Below, piece by piece: positions 21,661-32,770 of a DNA stretch of 64,000 bases. The stretch comes from Isoetes taiwanensis. Taxonomy: Eukaryota > Streptophyta > Lycopodiopsida > Isoetales > Isoetaceae. Both the position numbers and the translations under genes were made by a program. Location of the stretch: assembly GCA_021234155.1 (NCBI GenBank), contig JAJEKV010000264.1, forward strand, positions 1 through 64,000, written 5' to 3'. The notes beneath the pieces were generated by a model. It was not told the DNA's origin, made no database searches, and saw nothing but the letters and a program-made list of their open reading frames with translations. Position 1 is the stretch's first letter. Each line of letters starts with the position of its first letter.

Positions 21661-22908
21661 TCCAGATCGTACATTGGTGATTTCGAAGGGGGGAATCACC
21701 TTACTAAATCGATGGTCTAGGATAGAGCGTAGACCCATCAGGCGTTCCTCTTTGAATATGCCAGCCAATGCATGGTCCAACGAATAGATTTTCGACGTGT
21801 GCTTCCATGAGACCATCCTCCGGAATCCCCGGGTCTCACAGATTTCTTCCATTCTCCTGCTGCATGTCGAAATAGTAATGAGGAGGCTGCGCCAGGCTAC
21901 GCATGGACGATTTGGAGGATAAGATAGAGTAGTTAAGCAATGCATCCACCCTTCCCATTTGATTATCGAATCTGAACTACCTTTTAACAGCTCCGGGCTG
22001 AAATACAACTTGAATCCCCATCCGAAGGCTTATATGCTCATAGCAATCTCCACTCCTGAAGAGCATCAAGTTTCCACTCTTCAAGGAGGTGGACATATGC
22101 TAGTATGGACATGCTACATCCCTACCAACCCAGTTGAGGATTTCATTCTTGGAGAGCAGTAAAATTGTGAGGCACCTTGCAGTTTTTACTTGAGGTGTTC
22201 TAATCCCAAAAGAGTATTAACAAGACCAATAAGGGACTTTTATTTAATATTGAAGAGGTATGTTTGTAAGTTCTTTCAATTTAATAGAACCACTTCATTG
22301 AGTAGGTTGCAATGTTTATGCTAGAAATAAGTGTTCAAAAGCATTTCCAATAGCTTGGATTAAGCATTGAACAATGTTTGACACACTTATTGAAGATGAG
22401 CGTTTGAAAGATTCCTTAAGAAATTTTGGAAAATTTTCAAATGAAGCCAAAATGGAGGCAATCTAGATAGATGAACACAGTTTTTACAATCTTAATCCTA
22501 AAATCAGCCATTTTATGGAAATATGCTGTAAAAGAATTAATACAGGAAAAAAAAGGTCATTTTTTGGGGGGCGAACGAACTTTTATGAGAGCAATTAAAA
22601 TACCAAGGCCAAAATTTAAGGTAATAAAAAGGAACCACAACCCCTTGATGTTGAGGATCCCTTAACGTTTGCAATACAGCAGGAAACTGGAAAGCATTAC
22701 AAGGAGGTGATTTCTCTTCTCGTGTGTTAAAGTGGACCATGGTTTTCTTAGTGTCATCGCTATAATACCCTATGTGGAAGTGCTCGAAGTAGCTTACTAA
22801 TCTAGGACCTCCACCATGTCTCTTTACATTCGTCTTCAACCTGGAAAGACGAACTTAGAAAAAAAAAGGAGATGGTATAAATTTATACCGCATGGATCTA
22901 GATTTTAC
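21661..22908. other. No gene recognised
   Basis: The minus frame 21646-22008 (120 codons) and the plus frame 21959-22162 have no recognisable motif. No repeat boundaries are seen until the LTR that begins at 22909. Confidence 0.35.
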
Positions 22909-24527
22909 TGTGACATTTCCCAGAAATATATGCCATAAATACGTATATTTCTGGGCCACCTCACTGTACAAGGCCACTTGAGTAGCCTTGTACACCATTG
23001 AAGGTGGTAAAGGGAGCATGGCTAAGTTATTTACATAGCTTAGCCAACCTTAGGCTTAGAGTCATTTCCACATGGCCTTAGCCCATTGGGCACCCGCCAC
23101 ATGGAGAGATCCCATTGGAGCCACGTGACAATGACATGGAACCCTAACCTATAAGTACCCTAACCCTAACCCTAAGCCACTTTTTAGCTCCACCTGCCCT
23201 GAGATATGTTCTTCGCTCGAAACTCCGTTTCGATCACCGTTCGTTGCGGCATAGCTCAATTCGACAGCCCCAAGGCCCATCAGGAGGAGGAACCACCCGA
23301 ATCACCGTCAAGTCATGGAGACCCCAAGAGTTGGAGGAAGTTTATCCGGAGCAGGTATTCGGAGTAGTCCTTAAGTAGATCATCTGGAACCTAGGATTCC
23401 ATATGAGCTAGTATCTTCTCTTGCTAGTAGAGCCTTCCTAGAAACCCTAGTCTAGGCTTCGGACCCTAAGCAAGGAACCCTAACAAGTAGGTAGACTCAT
23501 GTTCTTCATTATTATCATGTTATGTTGATGTACGTTGTTGGTTGATCTTATGTTTGCACCTCTTATGTATTGGAAAGGGGGGTAGAGACCTAGTAGCCAT
23601 TATCTAGATGATGCTCCTAGTTTTAGACCCCTTAGTTCCTATTAGTTGCAGCCTGTGCATAGGAACACACCTGGCTACGGGTCTATGAAGTGACTTAGCA
23701 CCATACAAGGGGGCTAGTAGCAAAATGGAGGGAGGTCCCTGCTGAGTGTGGCTACTGGGGACCCATAGCGGGCTAGGCCTATAGTCGGTCACTCCAATTG
23801 TGCCAAGTATGGGTCCGACGCCTCCTAGGGCAATGGTGTTGCCTTGCATCTCAAGAGTTGCAGGTGTTGGCCTGGCTCTTGTTTTTGGGGGTTCACTGGG
23901 GGACGGATCATATGTCGCCACGATCCACTAGCCGCCCATGGAGCCACTAGACCTCGGAAAGGGGAGATGCAACCCTTCCTACCTCATCGGACCGGGGAGA
24001 TGCAACACAGAGTAGTCCCAATGGGTGATACTATAGGATTACGTCTCCGACAGGTTACAGTCACGCGAGAGCCTGATTTAGCCCATCTGCAAAGTATGCA
24101 CAGGAGGGGCAGATGAAGTGGTCAACCCTTAGCCATTGTCTATAGCCAGCCCCACCATTGTTATATCTCGGTTTGCCCCATCTTGAGGTCTAGCCGTCAG
24201 TCTACTTCCCTCGCGAGTCCGAGCCTGGGTAGGAACTCTCATGTTTTATGGTATATTGATATCTTTGATGTACCTATGGATGTATGGATGTGCTACCCTT
24301 CGAGGTAGTTGGATGTATTGTTATTGTTATTGCTAACATTATGTTATGCTTCCGCTGTTATAGGAGCCCATAGGGAAAGGGCGCATAAGACACCTTCGTG
24401 TCCCCTTCCCGCACTAAGGATACCTTAGGTGCGGGATAGACGGAGGGCCCATGAGACCGAAGGGCTGGATGGGGGATTCCCACGAGATGTACCACTGGGC
24501 ATCGTATATTTGGTGGGGAACGTCACA
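22909..24527 (+). mobile_element. LTR (diverged member of LTR family 1) followed by a primer site
   Basis: It starts TGTGACATTTCC and ends AACGTCACA, keeping the inverted TGTGAC/GTCACA ends of family 1. It shares blocks with the LTRs at 13847 and 51382, such as CACAGGAGGGGCAGATG and GGGGTAGAGAC, but is more diverged. Telomere-like CCCTAACCCTAACCCTAAG occurs near 23160-23178. A degenerate primer site follows at once, so this is the 5' LTR of a truncated element; no 3' LTR is found in the window. The start coordinate rests on the TGTGAC match alone. Confidence 0.75.
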
Positions 24528-24528
24528 A

Positions 24529-24540
24529 TGGTATCAGATC
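24529..24540 (+). other. Primer binding site (initiator Met tRNA), one mismatch
   Basis: TGGTATCAGATC, one base off the standard TGGTATCAGAGC, lies one base after the LTR end. This is the position and sequence expected for minus-strand DNA priming by initiator tRNA-Met. Confidence 0.8.
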
Positions 24541-25109
24541 AATGTTCTTGGTTGATCAAGGGCTAGCACTGACCATATCCCTGGTTAAGCAGTCTAACTG
24601 GCCTAGTAGAGCATGGAACGGAAAATAGTGACATGTTTGAGATTCACATATTCTGTGTTTCGAGTGGTTTGGGGGAGGGATCTAAAACTTCGGTTGTCGC
24701 ACGGCGGACCTCCTCCTTCTAGTTCATGGTTGTGCATAGCTCTTACACACTGAATGTGCAGAGACTCTCCTAATCCTCCTCCTCTCTTTTTCCATCTCTG
24801 TCACCTCTACTTTTAGATACTTCTGATCTATGCTTTTTGTGCTTTATTCTTAGCTATTTATCTCAATGAAAGCATTTGACCTTGATCTACTTCGTCCATA
24901 CCATCAAAAGGGATCATAATCCATCCAAATTGATGAAATAAATCTTATAAAAAACTATCACAACCATCTCTACTTTTGATACTTGGTGGAGGATTTGGGC
25001 TTAGAAAATTGCTTCTAATCATTATGACATGGCTTGAGAATGCTCTCTATATATTACTGAAGAATGGACATGTGGCATTGCTTTTATTTAGGGTTCAAGC
25101 CCTGACCCA
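24541..25109 (+). other. Remnant internal region of the truncated LTR element
   Basis: The first ~60 bp match the start of the internal region at 52891 (GATGTTCTTGG... and GCACTGACCAT words). No gag or pol motif follows before the LINE relic begins near 25110. Confidence 0.4.
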
Positions 25110-26470
25110 TTATTTCCTTTGCGAGCCTTGATAGAAGATAACAAAAATCACCAGCATGATCTGTATTACTGCTTCGTTGACTTTGCAAAAGCTTTTGACA
25201 AAGTATCTAGGGAGAAGCTATAGAAGAGATTGATGCATCCCTCCAGAGTTGCAGAATGTCGTATACCAGCTATATGGAACATGCTCAACCCATCTACCAC
25301 CATCAAGTCAGCTTGTAAACAACAATGTTGGTGTCCGTCAAGGATCCCCACTCTCTTCAATATTGTTTGGTCTGTATGTTGATTAGGTAGAGGGTCATCA
25401 AGGAGGTGGAGGGGCTCAGTTCATGCACTATATTGTCCCTCAATTCATCTACACCGACCACGAGGATCTCTTAACTTACACCCTGGCTGATATGCAACAA
25501 CATTTGGATGCCCTGGACACTTTTTGCCAGGCCATTGGAATACGTGTGAATTTGGCTTAGACTAAAGTGCCCCTCATATCATCTTCACGTCAACTAAGGC
25601 CGCCTTCCTTCACTTATCAAGGACAGAATGTGGAGGTAGTGCTAACCTACAAGTACCGGGAGTGGAGTTCAATACTACCACATTTTGGGACAGTTCTATC
25701 CAGCAACGAGTGATGGCAAGTTGGAAATCTTCATATGTAATGCAGAACGACAGTTACAAATCAGAGCCTTATGACTAGGCTCACCAGTCACACTTGTTTA
25801 GGATCTTGGTAGATGCTGTTCTTTTATATGGAGTGGAGGTGTGGGGTATGGTCGCATCACTTTCCACCTGGAACGCCTTAGAGCTGGTTCAGAAGGCATG
25901 CTGGCCCGAGAACTTGATGTCAAATTGACGAGCCCGTATCAGATACTTCTGCAAAAGACCAATTTCTTGCCTTTACAATAAGCAACACTAGACCATCACC
26001 TCAAATACTTTCAGGAGATGGTCACTATAGGCTACACGCCTCCCACACCATGGCAATATATGCCAGAAAGCTTGTTGTAAAGAGAAGCGAGCTAATTGCC
26101 TCTTTAGATAAAATTACAGGAGCACAGGTGCATACAGGTACAAACCCAAGAGGATCACAACTACATAAGGTAGTATCTTGCTTCTTTGACAAGCTTTGGG
26201 ATGCTGGGGCTTTGGAACAGGTAAAAACTGCACATTACAAAAGCCAGACCAATCCCACGCTTTAACAGGGTCCACAGGAGTATCTGCAAACACATTTAAC
26301 TCTGAAAAAACGCAAACTCATTTCGTCCATTCGCACAGGTGCTCATCGCCTCCGAATTGAGACAAGTAGATGGATTCGAGAAGCATGAGAGGATAGGCTA
26401 TGTCAGTTTTGCCAATTGGGAGCTATTGAGGACGAGTGCCACACTCTTCAGCACTGCCCCACCATTTGAG
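25110..26470 (+). pseudogene. Decayed non-LTR retrotransposon reverse transcriptase
   Basis: Reverse-transcriptase motifs occur in order but in three different frames: VDFAKAFDKVSREKL (from 25176), VGVRQGSPLSS (from 25325) and FIYTDHED (near 25444), where the usual YADD box is altered. Further on, a C-terminal zinc-binding motif CQFCQLGAIEDECHTLQHC (26401-26457, C-x2-C-x9-H-x4-C) is intact. Many stops intervene, so the copy is dead. The C-terminal motif matches the relic at 47336-47760, indicating the same LINE family. Confidence 0.8.
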
Positions 26471-26571
26471 ACTATCAATGCGCACTATGATAAATTAATT
26501 CCGCATGACCAACTGCCATGTGCTGCTACACATGACTTTAATGGGAATACTAGGATCGTTCAGGCCGGATT

Positions 26572-26573
<2 letters not shown>

Positions 26574-26610
<37 letters not shown>

Positions 26611-27400
26611 GACGACAAGCTTTATTTACCAATCAAAACTATATCAGCATAAAATACAAAGATAGGATTATAACCCCAGCGAACAAATTGATCCAACTGA
26701 GCACCACCACCCATATATATCTATAAGAATGAATTTGAAGATAAGTATACCCAAGCAATACCTTCTTCTGTTGATGAAGAGAAGAACAATTATAAGCCAT
26801 AACAATTTTATTTTGTGTCCGCTGAAGAAGAATCTCATCTGCAGTATCTATGCCCTTAAAGATAACCAGTCTCCTTCTATTCCAGATCGACCATAAAAGC
26901 CAGCCACACACAAGATGAAAAGCTCGTTTCTACCATTTGTGCCATGCCTCAGGATAAACAGTGAGCAAAATTTGTTGGCTAGATTGAGACATGCCAAATA
27001 GGGTTACCAATTAAAACCATGCCTGCCGAAGCCACTCATACAAGAAAAAACAACACTCTCAACCCTTCGCTCACATAAAGGACAAAGCTCTGAAATCTGA
27101 TTATCAATTTTATGGACCAGCCTGTTGACTCTGAGGCATCTATGGATCACTTGCCACCATAAGACTGCCATTTTAGGATGAAGCAACTTATCCCATACCC
27201 ATGTCCAAATACTTTTCCGTTGTGGCTGAGGGACATGAAGATGTCATCTATTAGACAGAGGCAAGATTTCAGAATGCAGAAGCAATTTATACATCCAGGA
27301 ATTGGTGGATATGTGCACCGAGTTGCGTCCTTCAACACTTCATTGCTATGTACCACTGTAAACTTTATCAGCAGGCTTATTATTGCTAAAGTTTTTTCCT
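26574..27400 (-). mobile_element. 5'-truncated LINE with poly(A) tail, minus strand
   Basis: The 34 consecutive T at 26574-26607 are the poly(A) tail of a minus-strand element. Reading from the right, the minus strand encodes the zinc-binding reverse-transcriptase C-terminal domain: KSIWTWVWDKLLHPKMAVLWWQ near 27200, then HKIDNQISELCPLCERRVESV. A tail region near 26900 contains LLWSIWNRRRLVIFKG. The order and spacing match the C-terminal part of the full LINE at 38184-46221. The long clean tail suggests a more recent insertion than the LINE relic it abuts. The 5' truncation point is uncertain and no target duplication could be fixed. Confidence 0.75.
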
Positions 27401-27751
27401 CGAAAAGCTTCGGGGCAGGAGTCTTTTAATCCTAGGTGGTAATATGTATGTCCGTGCACGATAAGAACAGGTTTAATTCAATTCAATTCGATATTTATTC
27501 TACTTTGGTTTGCTTTACATGATGCTAACTTAATGCATGCATATTGTTTGTAGGGCTGAAGAAGGATCAAGCGGGTGATCCAATATGAAACTAAGATTCA
27601 ACAATTCTAAGGCCTATAATGGACAGCTTTACTCTATTATTGTAATAAACCCAACAAATATCCATTTTTCCCCTCTCTTTATTTTTGTCAATGTCACCTT
27701 ATTGTTTTTATTTCTTATTTTGCAATCGTTGTCTCAAATTACTAATCGCAT
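27401..27751. other. No gene recognised
   Basis: AT-rich sequence between the LINE relic and the TATA module. It includes AATTCAATTCAATTCGAT near 27475-27492. No coding signal. Confidence 0.35.
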
Positions 27752-27930
27752 CGATCCGAGCCATCGGATCGCCATTCTGGGGAGGGACGAGCCACTATAT
27801 AAGGCTCTTTCTCCTTCAGCACCGGTTATTGGCGTCTTCTCACAAGCAGCTTTTTCCTTCGAAAAGCAGCTTTCTTCCTTCTCGAAGCTTCCCTCCTTTC
27901 CTGCCCATCTCTTTCCTTTTCCTTTGCTTC
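27752..27930 (+). promoter_or_regulatory. TATA promoter-like module, left copy
   Basis: It contains GAGCCATCGGATCGCCATTC and GGGACGAGCCACTATATAAG, followed by a CT-rich stretch with TTCTCACAAGCAGC. A near-identical copy lies at 35690-35830 in the same orientation. The TATA box (27796-27803) and pyrimidine-rich downstream stretch resemble an LTR promoter or a transcribed-repeat promoter. Confidence 0.6.
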
Positions 27931-30900
27931 CCTTTCTACCCACCTGATTTTTCTTCAAAGCAAGATCGTTTCGGGTTGGCTTTTTCCGCCATCTCTTATA
28001 TGGACATCCCTCACGTGATCTTTAGACCAATTTTCTACGCCTCCTCCTCGAGGCAACACACACACCCCACCGGATGCTTTCTCTGCTTTTGCAAATTCTA
28101 CCCGTAGCTTCTTTATGCTTGCAAACCCTATTCGCTTTCTATATGTTTGAGTATATGCATGCCGGGAGGATGTGTTCGCGATGCTTTAGAGGACCATCTG
28201 GGTTGTATAACGTGATTGGGTTGATTTTCATATTGGACAATTTGATTTTGATTGCGAAGCTTATCGATGGGTTGGTTTGATTACAAGCTTGATTTGGCGG
28301 TTCCGCGGGCTTTGGTCTTTATGTCATGGTTTCCTTTGCATGTAGCATCGAGTGTTTGCGTGCGAGGGAAGAAATTTTCAATGACAGCCAGATCTCCTCT
28401 TTGTGTTCTTGAATCAGCGGCCGGTTTTGCATGCTTCAGATGTCGCTCCTTCTTCATGTCGCATTGCATGCCTCTGAGTCGCCTCCTCCTTGGATTTCCT
28501 CCATGGCGTTCCCATTTGGTTCAAATTTTGGCTCGAAGCTTTGTAACCGGTTTTTATTTTTTTGCAGTTACGTGGTACTGTGTTCTTGTCTCTAATTCAC
28601 ACAGACTAATCTTCTTCTCTCCACCTTGGGCTCGCGATCTTGCATGCACTCTCATCCCCCTACCCTGGGATCATAGCTTGGCGCCAATCCTGTACGTTTC
28701 AGCGCTGTCTCAATCCGGATTCATGGCTCTCCTAACCAATTGATTGCTTCCTGGCCTCAGACCTCTCTGCTAATCACGCTTGGTTTCTCAGAAACAATCG
28801 GCTTCTCCTTTTGCCTTCGGCTCCCCTCCTTTTGCCTTGGGCGGCCGCCGCCCTTCTCTCAGGAAGCTCGCCCACATGGTCGCCACGCGTGGTAGCGAGG
28901 GTAATCCCCGCCGGCATAGCTCCCGGTGGCCCGGGCCGTCAACACTCCGGAAGAACGGACGGTGGCATCCCCATTTAAGGGGTGCTCACCTTTCAAAGCA
29001 CCATGGTTTTATGCACCATTACGTTTCTAACCTTAAACAATTACGTTTATTTTACGTTTATGGTTTTACCTTAAGGTGTATATTACGTTTATAAACCATG
29101 GTTTTACATTGATAGAGCCACACCTTTGATTTAGTCAGCAAGTCTTAGACCGCACATTTACCTATACACGGGTATGCCATTTTTTCTACCTTTGCTCGTT
29201 ATGAACCCACTTGGTTGTAGGCATATCTATCTGCAGACTCACACCACAGACTCTCTGTTACACAACTTGAACGCCTTCAGTTTCTACATGGTCATTTATC
29301 GCCATTTCCATAGGGAGCAAGTTAATAGTCAGTGCCCATATCCTCTAGGTCGTGGCGATTATAGAAACCCCTGGCCCAAAGGCCACATTCCTGGATCTTC
29401 AGCTGGATTTGTTGCACCACTACCACCTATTTAACCACTACTCACCTAGTTTTGTCTTTTTCAACCTCTAACTTACATTGTTGTTTTTTGTGTATTTTGA
29501 CACAACCAGGAAATGGAACCAATGCCTAGGAATAAATTGTTACAAGTCTTGCTCTGCATTCCGACACACTTATATTTGTCGCTTCTAATTATCATCTGGA
29601 TGACGTTTTCTTGCCTGACATTTGTTATCCTGTGCCACTATCATTTTCATTTCAATCTCAACTCTTACATTATTTGTGGCTTTTCACCTTTAGAGTGCTT
29701 TTTGCTCTTTATAGTTGCTACCCCTTCACTTTTTGTAGCCTATGTTGCCATCCCCATCTCTGCCCAGGCCTTTCTCCATGCCCCCGACATGACCTGGGCT
29801 TGTTCCTTTCTTCCCTTTATTGATTTACCTTAGAGCTTCCATTCACCGCTTATCCCTACTTAATTTATTCTTCTTATTTTTATTTTCTACCTTGGGGCTT
29901 CACTTATTGATGATTGTTTTTGACACATATGATCTCTTTTTTGCCTTGATGGATTTTTTCAGACATCTTTTCTGGTCCGCCTTCTACTTATTCAAGATAT
30001 TGTTTCAGACATGATTTTATGCTTTGCTACCTTTCTTTCAGCTTTGGGGTTTCTCTGGGTCGGTACATGCTACTTACCCATCTCAGAACTACATACCATT
30101 CCCTTAGCTTTAACAAGTTTATTCTAGGCTTTTGTTCCAGAGGATTTGTCATGGAATTTGGTTATATAGATACCCTAAGATCATTTGTTATTCGAAACCT
30201 TTGTTCATGGGGCTTGAATTGTCTTTGCATTTCATTGGGTGCTCGATGATCTCACCATTCACCGCTTATTGGCATCCTTTTTATTCTATTATCTCTGTGC
30301 TCATTTCCAAACATTCATTTGACCCCTTCTTATCTACGCCCCTCTTGCTTCTCTAATGTTGATCCTCTAGTTGACACCCTATGTTTCTCAACCCATTATA
30401 TTAATGCATCTATTTCGGGCTTTTTGGATTTATTGTGGTATTTTTCTATTTAACGCATCAGATCTTTATTTTTCGCCTTTAGCTTGTGGGTTTGTATCCT
30501 CCACCTCTCTAATCCAAGATATTTAGGGTTTGCAATTGGGACTTGATTCTCTCGCTTAGTCCGCTTATACCTTATATCGACTCATTTGGTCCCACTCAAT
30601 TTGTTGATATTTTTGGGATTTTATGCCTCATTTATTGTCGGGCATTCATCCTGTTTCTAACCCGTGGTTTGCCTACAATTGTTATTTGTAAATTTATCAT
30701 GCTGTGACATTTTTTTTTTAGAACCTCGCTGATTTTAGTAATGTAGATTTTGTTGTTGGGATGGGTGTTTCAACTGGGTTTATATTTTGTATTGATTTTA
30801 TCAAAGACACATCTTTAAATCTTTAATTTGAGGCTCATCTTGTTTAATGATTGTTAAATCTTGTTCTAAGCTTGTTTGAGTATCTTCGACGGAAGGCTAT

Positions 30901-32770
30901 GCTCTTGCAATACTATTTTCGTTGTTTCGCTTAAGTCCCATGTTACCTATGCAATTATATACCATTTCCTTAGCTAACAATTTATTCTAGACTATTGTTT
31001 AAGGGGATTTGTCATGCAATTGGATTAGGTGCCAATTTTTCCTTATTCCATTTGTCTCGTGAACTGTAACACTTTTATATGCGGGATTTTTACGCTCTTA
31101 GGGAACCTTGAAGGTGCGATGAGGTAATTTATTGTTTGTTGATTTCATTTGACAGTGGACTTTTTACGCTCCTTTTGCTAAACTTGTTTGGGATACATTT
31201 GATAGCCGCTATAATACGCTGTGGGTTCATTATGTCATTTGGGTGATTTCTCCGTATTGTTCTTCCAGAAGTTCCAATTTTTGATGCTATTGACATGGGT
31301 TGTATGTGGCAACTTTGAGCCTACATGTATGGTGGACCTTATGGACATTGAGTCTTCTTTTTCTTTGATGAGCTTCATCGAATATTTTCTTCGCTTTTGT
31401 TTGCCTAGTTCTTGGTTCCTCTATTCTGGTCTCATAGTGCTTCTCTTTGGGAGCTATATTTGGCTTTTTTTCACATGTTGCATTGCATACTTCTTTTACA
31501 CATTTTCTATTGGTTTACAACCATTGGCTCTATCTCAAATTTGTTTCTACACCACTTTTCCATATATGCATGTATTGGTTGTCATTTTTTGGCATTGGGA
31601 TTTGCAAGTGGATTTGTCTAGTATCCTTAATTTTGGTGCGAAGTTCTTGTTCTCTTTTTGCTAACCTTTGTGGGACATTTTGCTTCATACTTGGGTTTAA
31701 AGCATTTCCCTTTGTTGTCCTGGTACTTTTGACCGCTTTTGATATGTTATGTTATGGATTTGTCATCTCTAGATATACCCATTTATTTGTCCAGAGTAAG
31801 TTTTTTAATGTTTATCACGAAGTTGCCTTATTTTGTTTTTCGATTTGCATGCTATAATTTTCCACTTGACATTATGTAATTGTTGTGTTCCCATTACCCA
31901 TTTCATCCCCGGGTTATTGGACTCACCTCCATTCCCCGAACCTTGGCGCTTCTCAACCTCCATCTCCTCGATATCCTTGGCCGCTTTTGACCTCCATCTC
32001 TTCCTTTTCCTTCGCCATAACCTCACTTTGACTACTTACTTTACGCCATTTTTTGTTTTTCGTTGGGATCCCACTAACTTTCGCCGTAATTTCCTTCTTC
32101 TTGACCTTTCTTTTGATGGTAATTAACATGCCTCCATCCTCTTCCATCCATCGCCTCTCGCTTGCCGTGAGTATGTTTCCTATTGGGGCCCTTTATTTAT
32201 GTATTTTATGCATATGGTATTATTTGTTTTCCGACATCACCACACTTGGATCATCTTCCTTTTTCTTGATAGGGAGTATCTTACGTGGAACATTGTATAC
32301 AAGGTGTTATATTGGGCACATTCTCATTTTGTGCATGGTGCTGGTTTTATGGATTCTAGTTCTCTCGAAAGCAATCCATTTCTAACTGTCTATTGAGGGT
32401 TTTTGCACTTGTAGTAGATCTTTTTCTATTTGGTACGATCATTATTGGCATCTTTGCTATTTGGTTTTATCTCGATAGGATGCATGTTATGCTTGGCACG
32501 AGATTCGATTTTTTAGCATGGGTTTCTATTGGATTATCTCTCATTTTTATGCTTTTCTTTATCTAGATGTGGGTGTCCCACGTTGTTGTCCACAAGATGT
32601 TCTATTGGCTACATTCTAATTTTGTGCATGGTGTTGCTATTTCACTTTATCCTGATATGATGCATATTGGCGCTTGGCACCACATTGAGATTTTTGCGAC
32701 ATGGGTTTCTATTTGATCATTTTTCCTTTTTCTCGCTTCTCGCTATCTAGATGTGGCGGTCTTACGTTGT
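27931..32770 (+). other. T-rich, gene-free repeat complex
   Basis: Almost 5 kb with a strong excess of T on the plus strand and many hydrophobic open frames (for example 28252-28743, 29513-29833, 31221-31664). These are expected from T-rich DNA and show no domains. Imperfect internal duplications occur, such as 30088-30165 with 30955-31020. Near 32286-32345, 32590-32640 and 35349-35372 the word GGTGTTATATTGGGCACATTC or a close variant recurs. The minus strand, being A-rich, shows nothing recognisable. It may be the non-coding body of a large non-autonomous element bounded by the two TATA modules. Confidence 0.5.

Noticed and set aside
28252-32385. Many hydrophobic open frames that look like membrane proteins
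   Set aside because: They follow from the T-rich strand (Phe/Leu/Ser/Cys codons), overlap each other in different frames, and contain no conserved motif.
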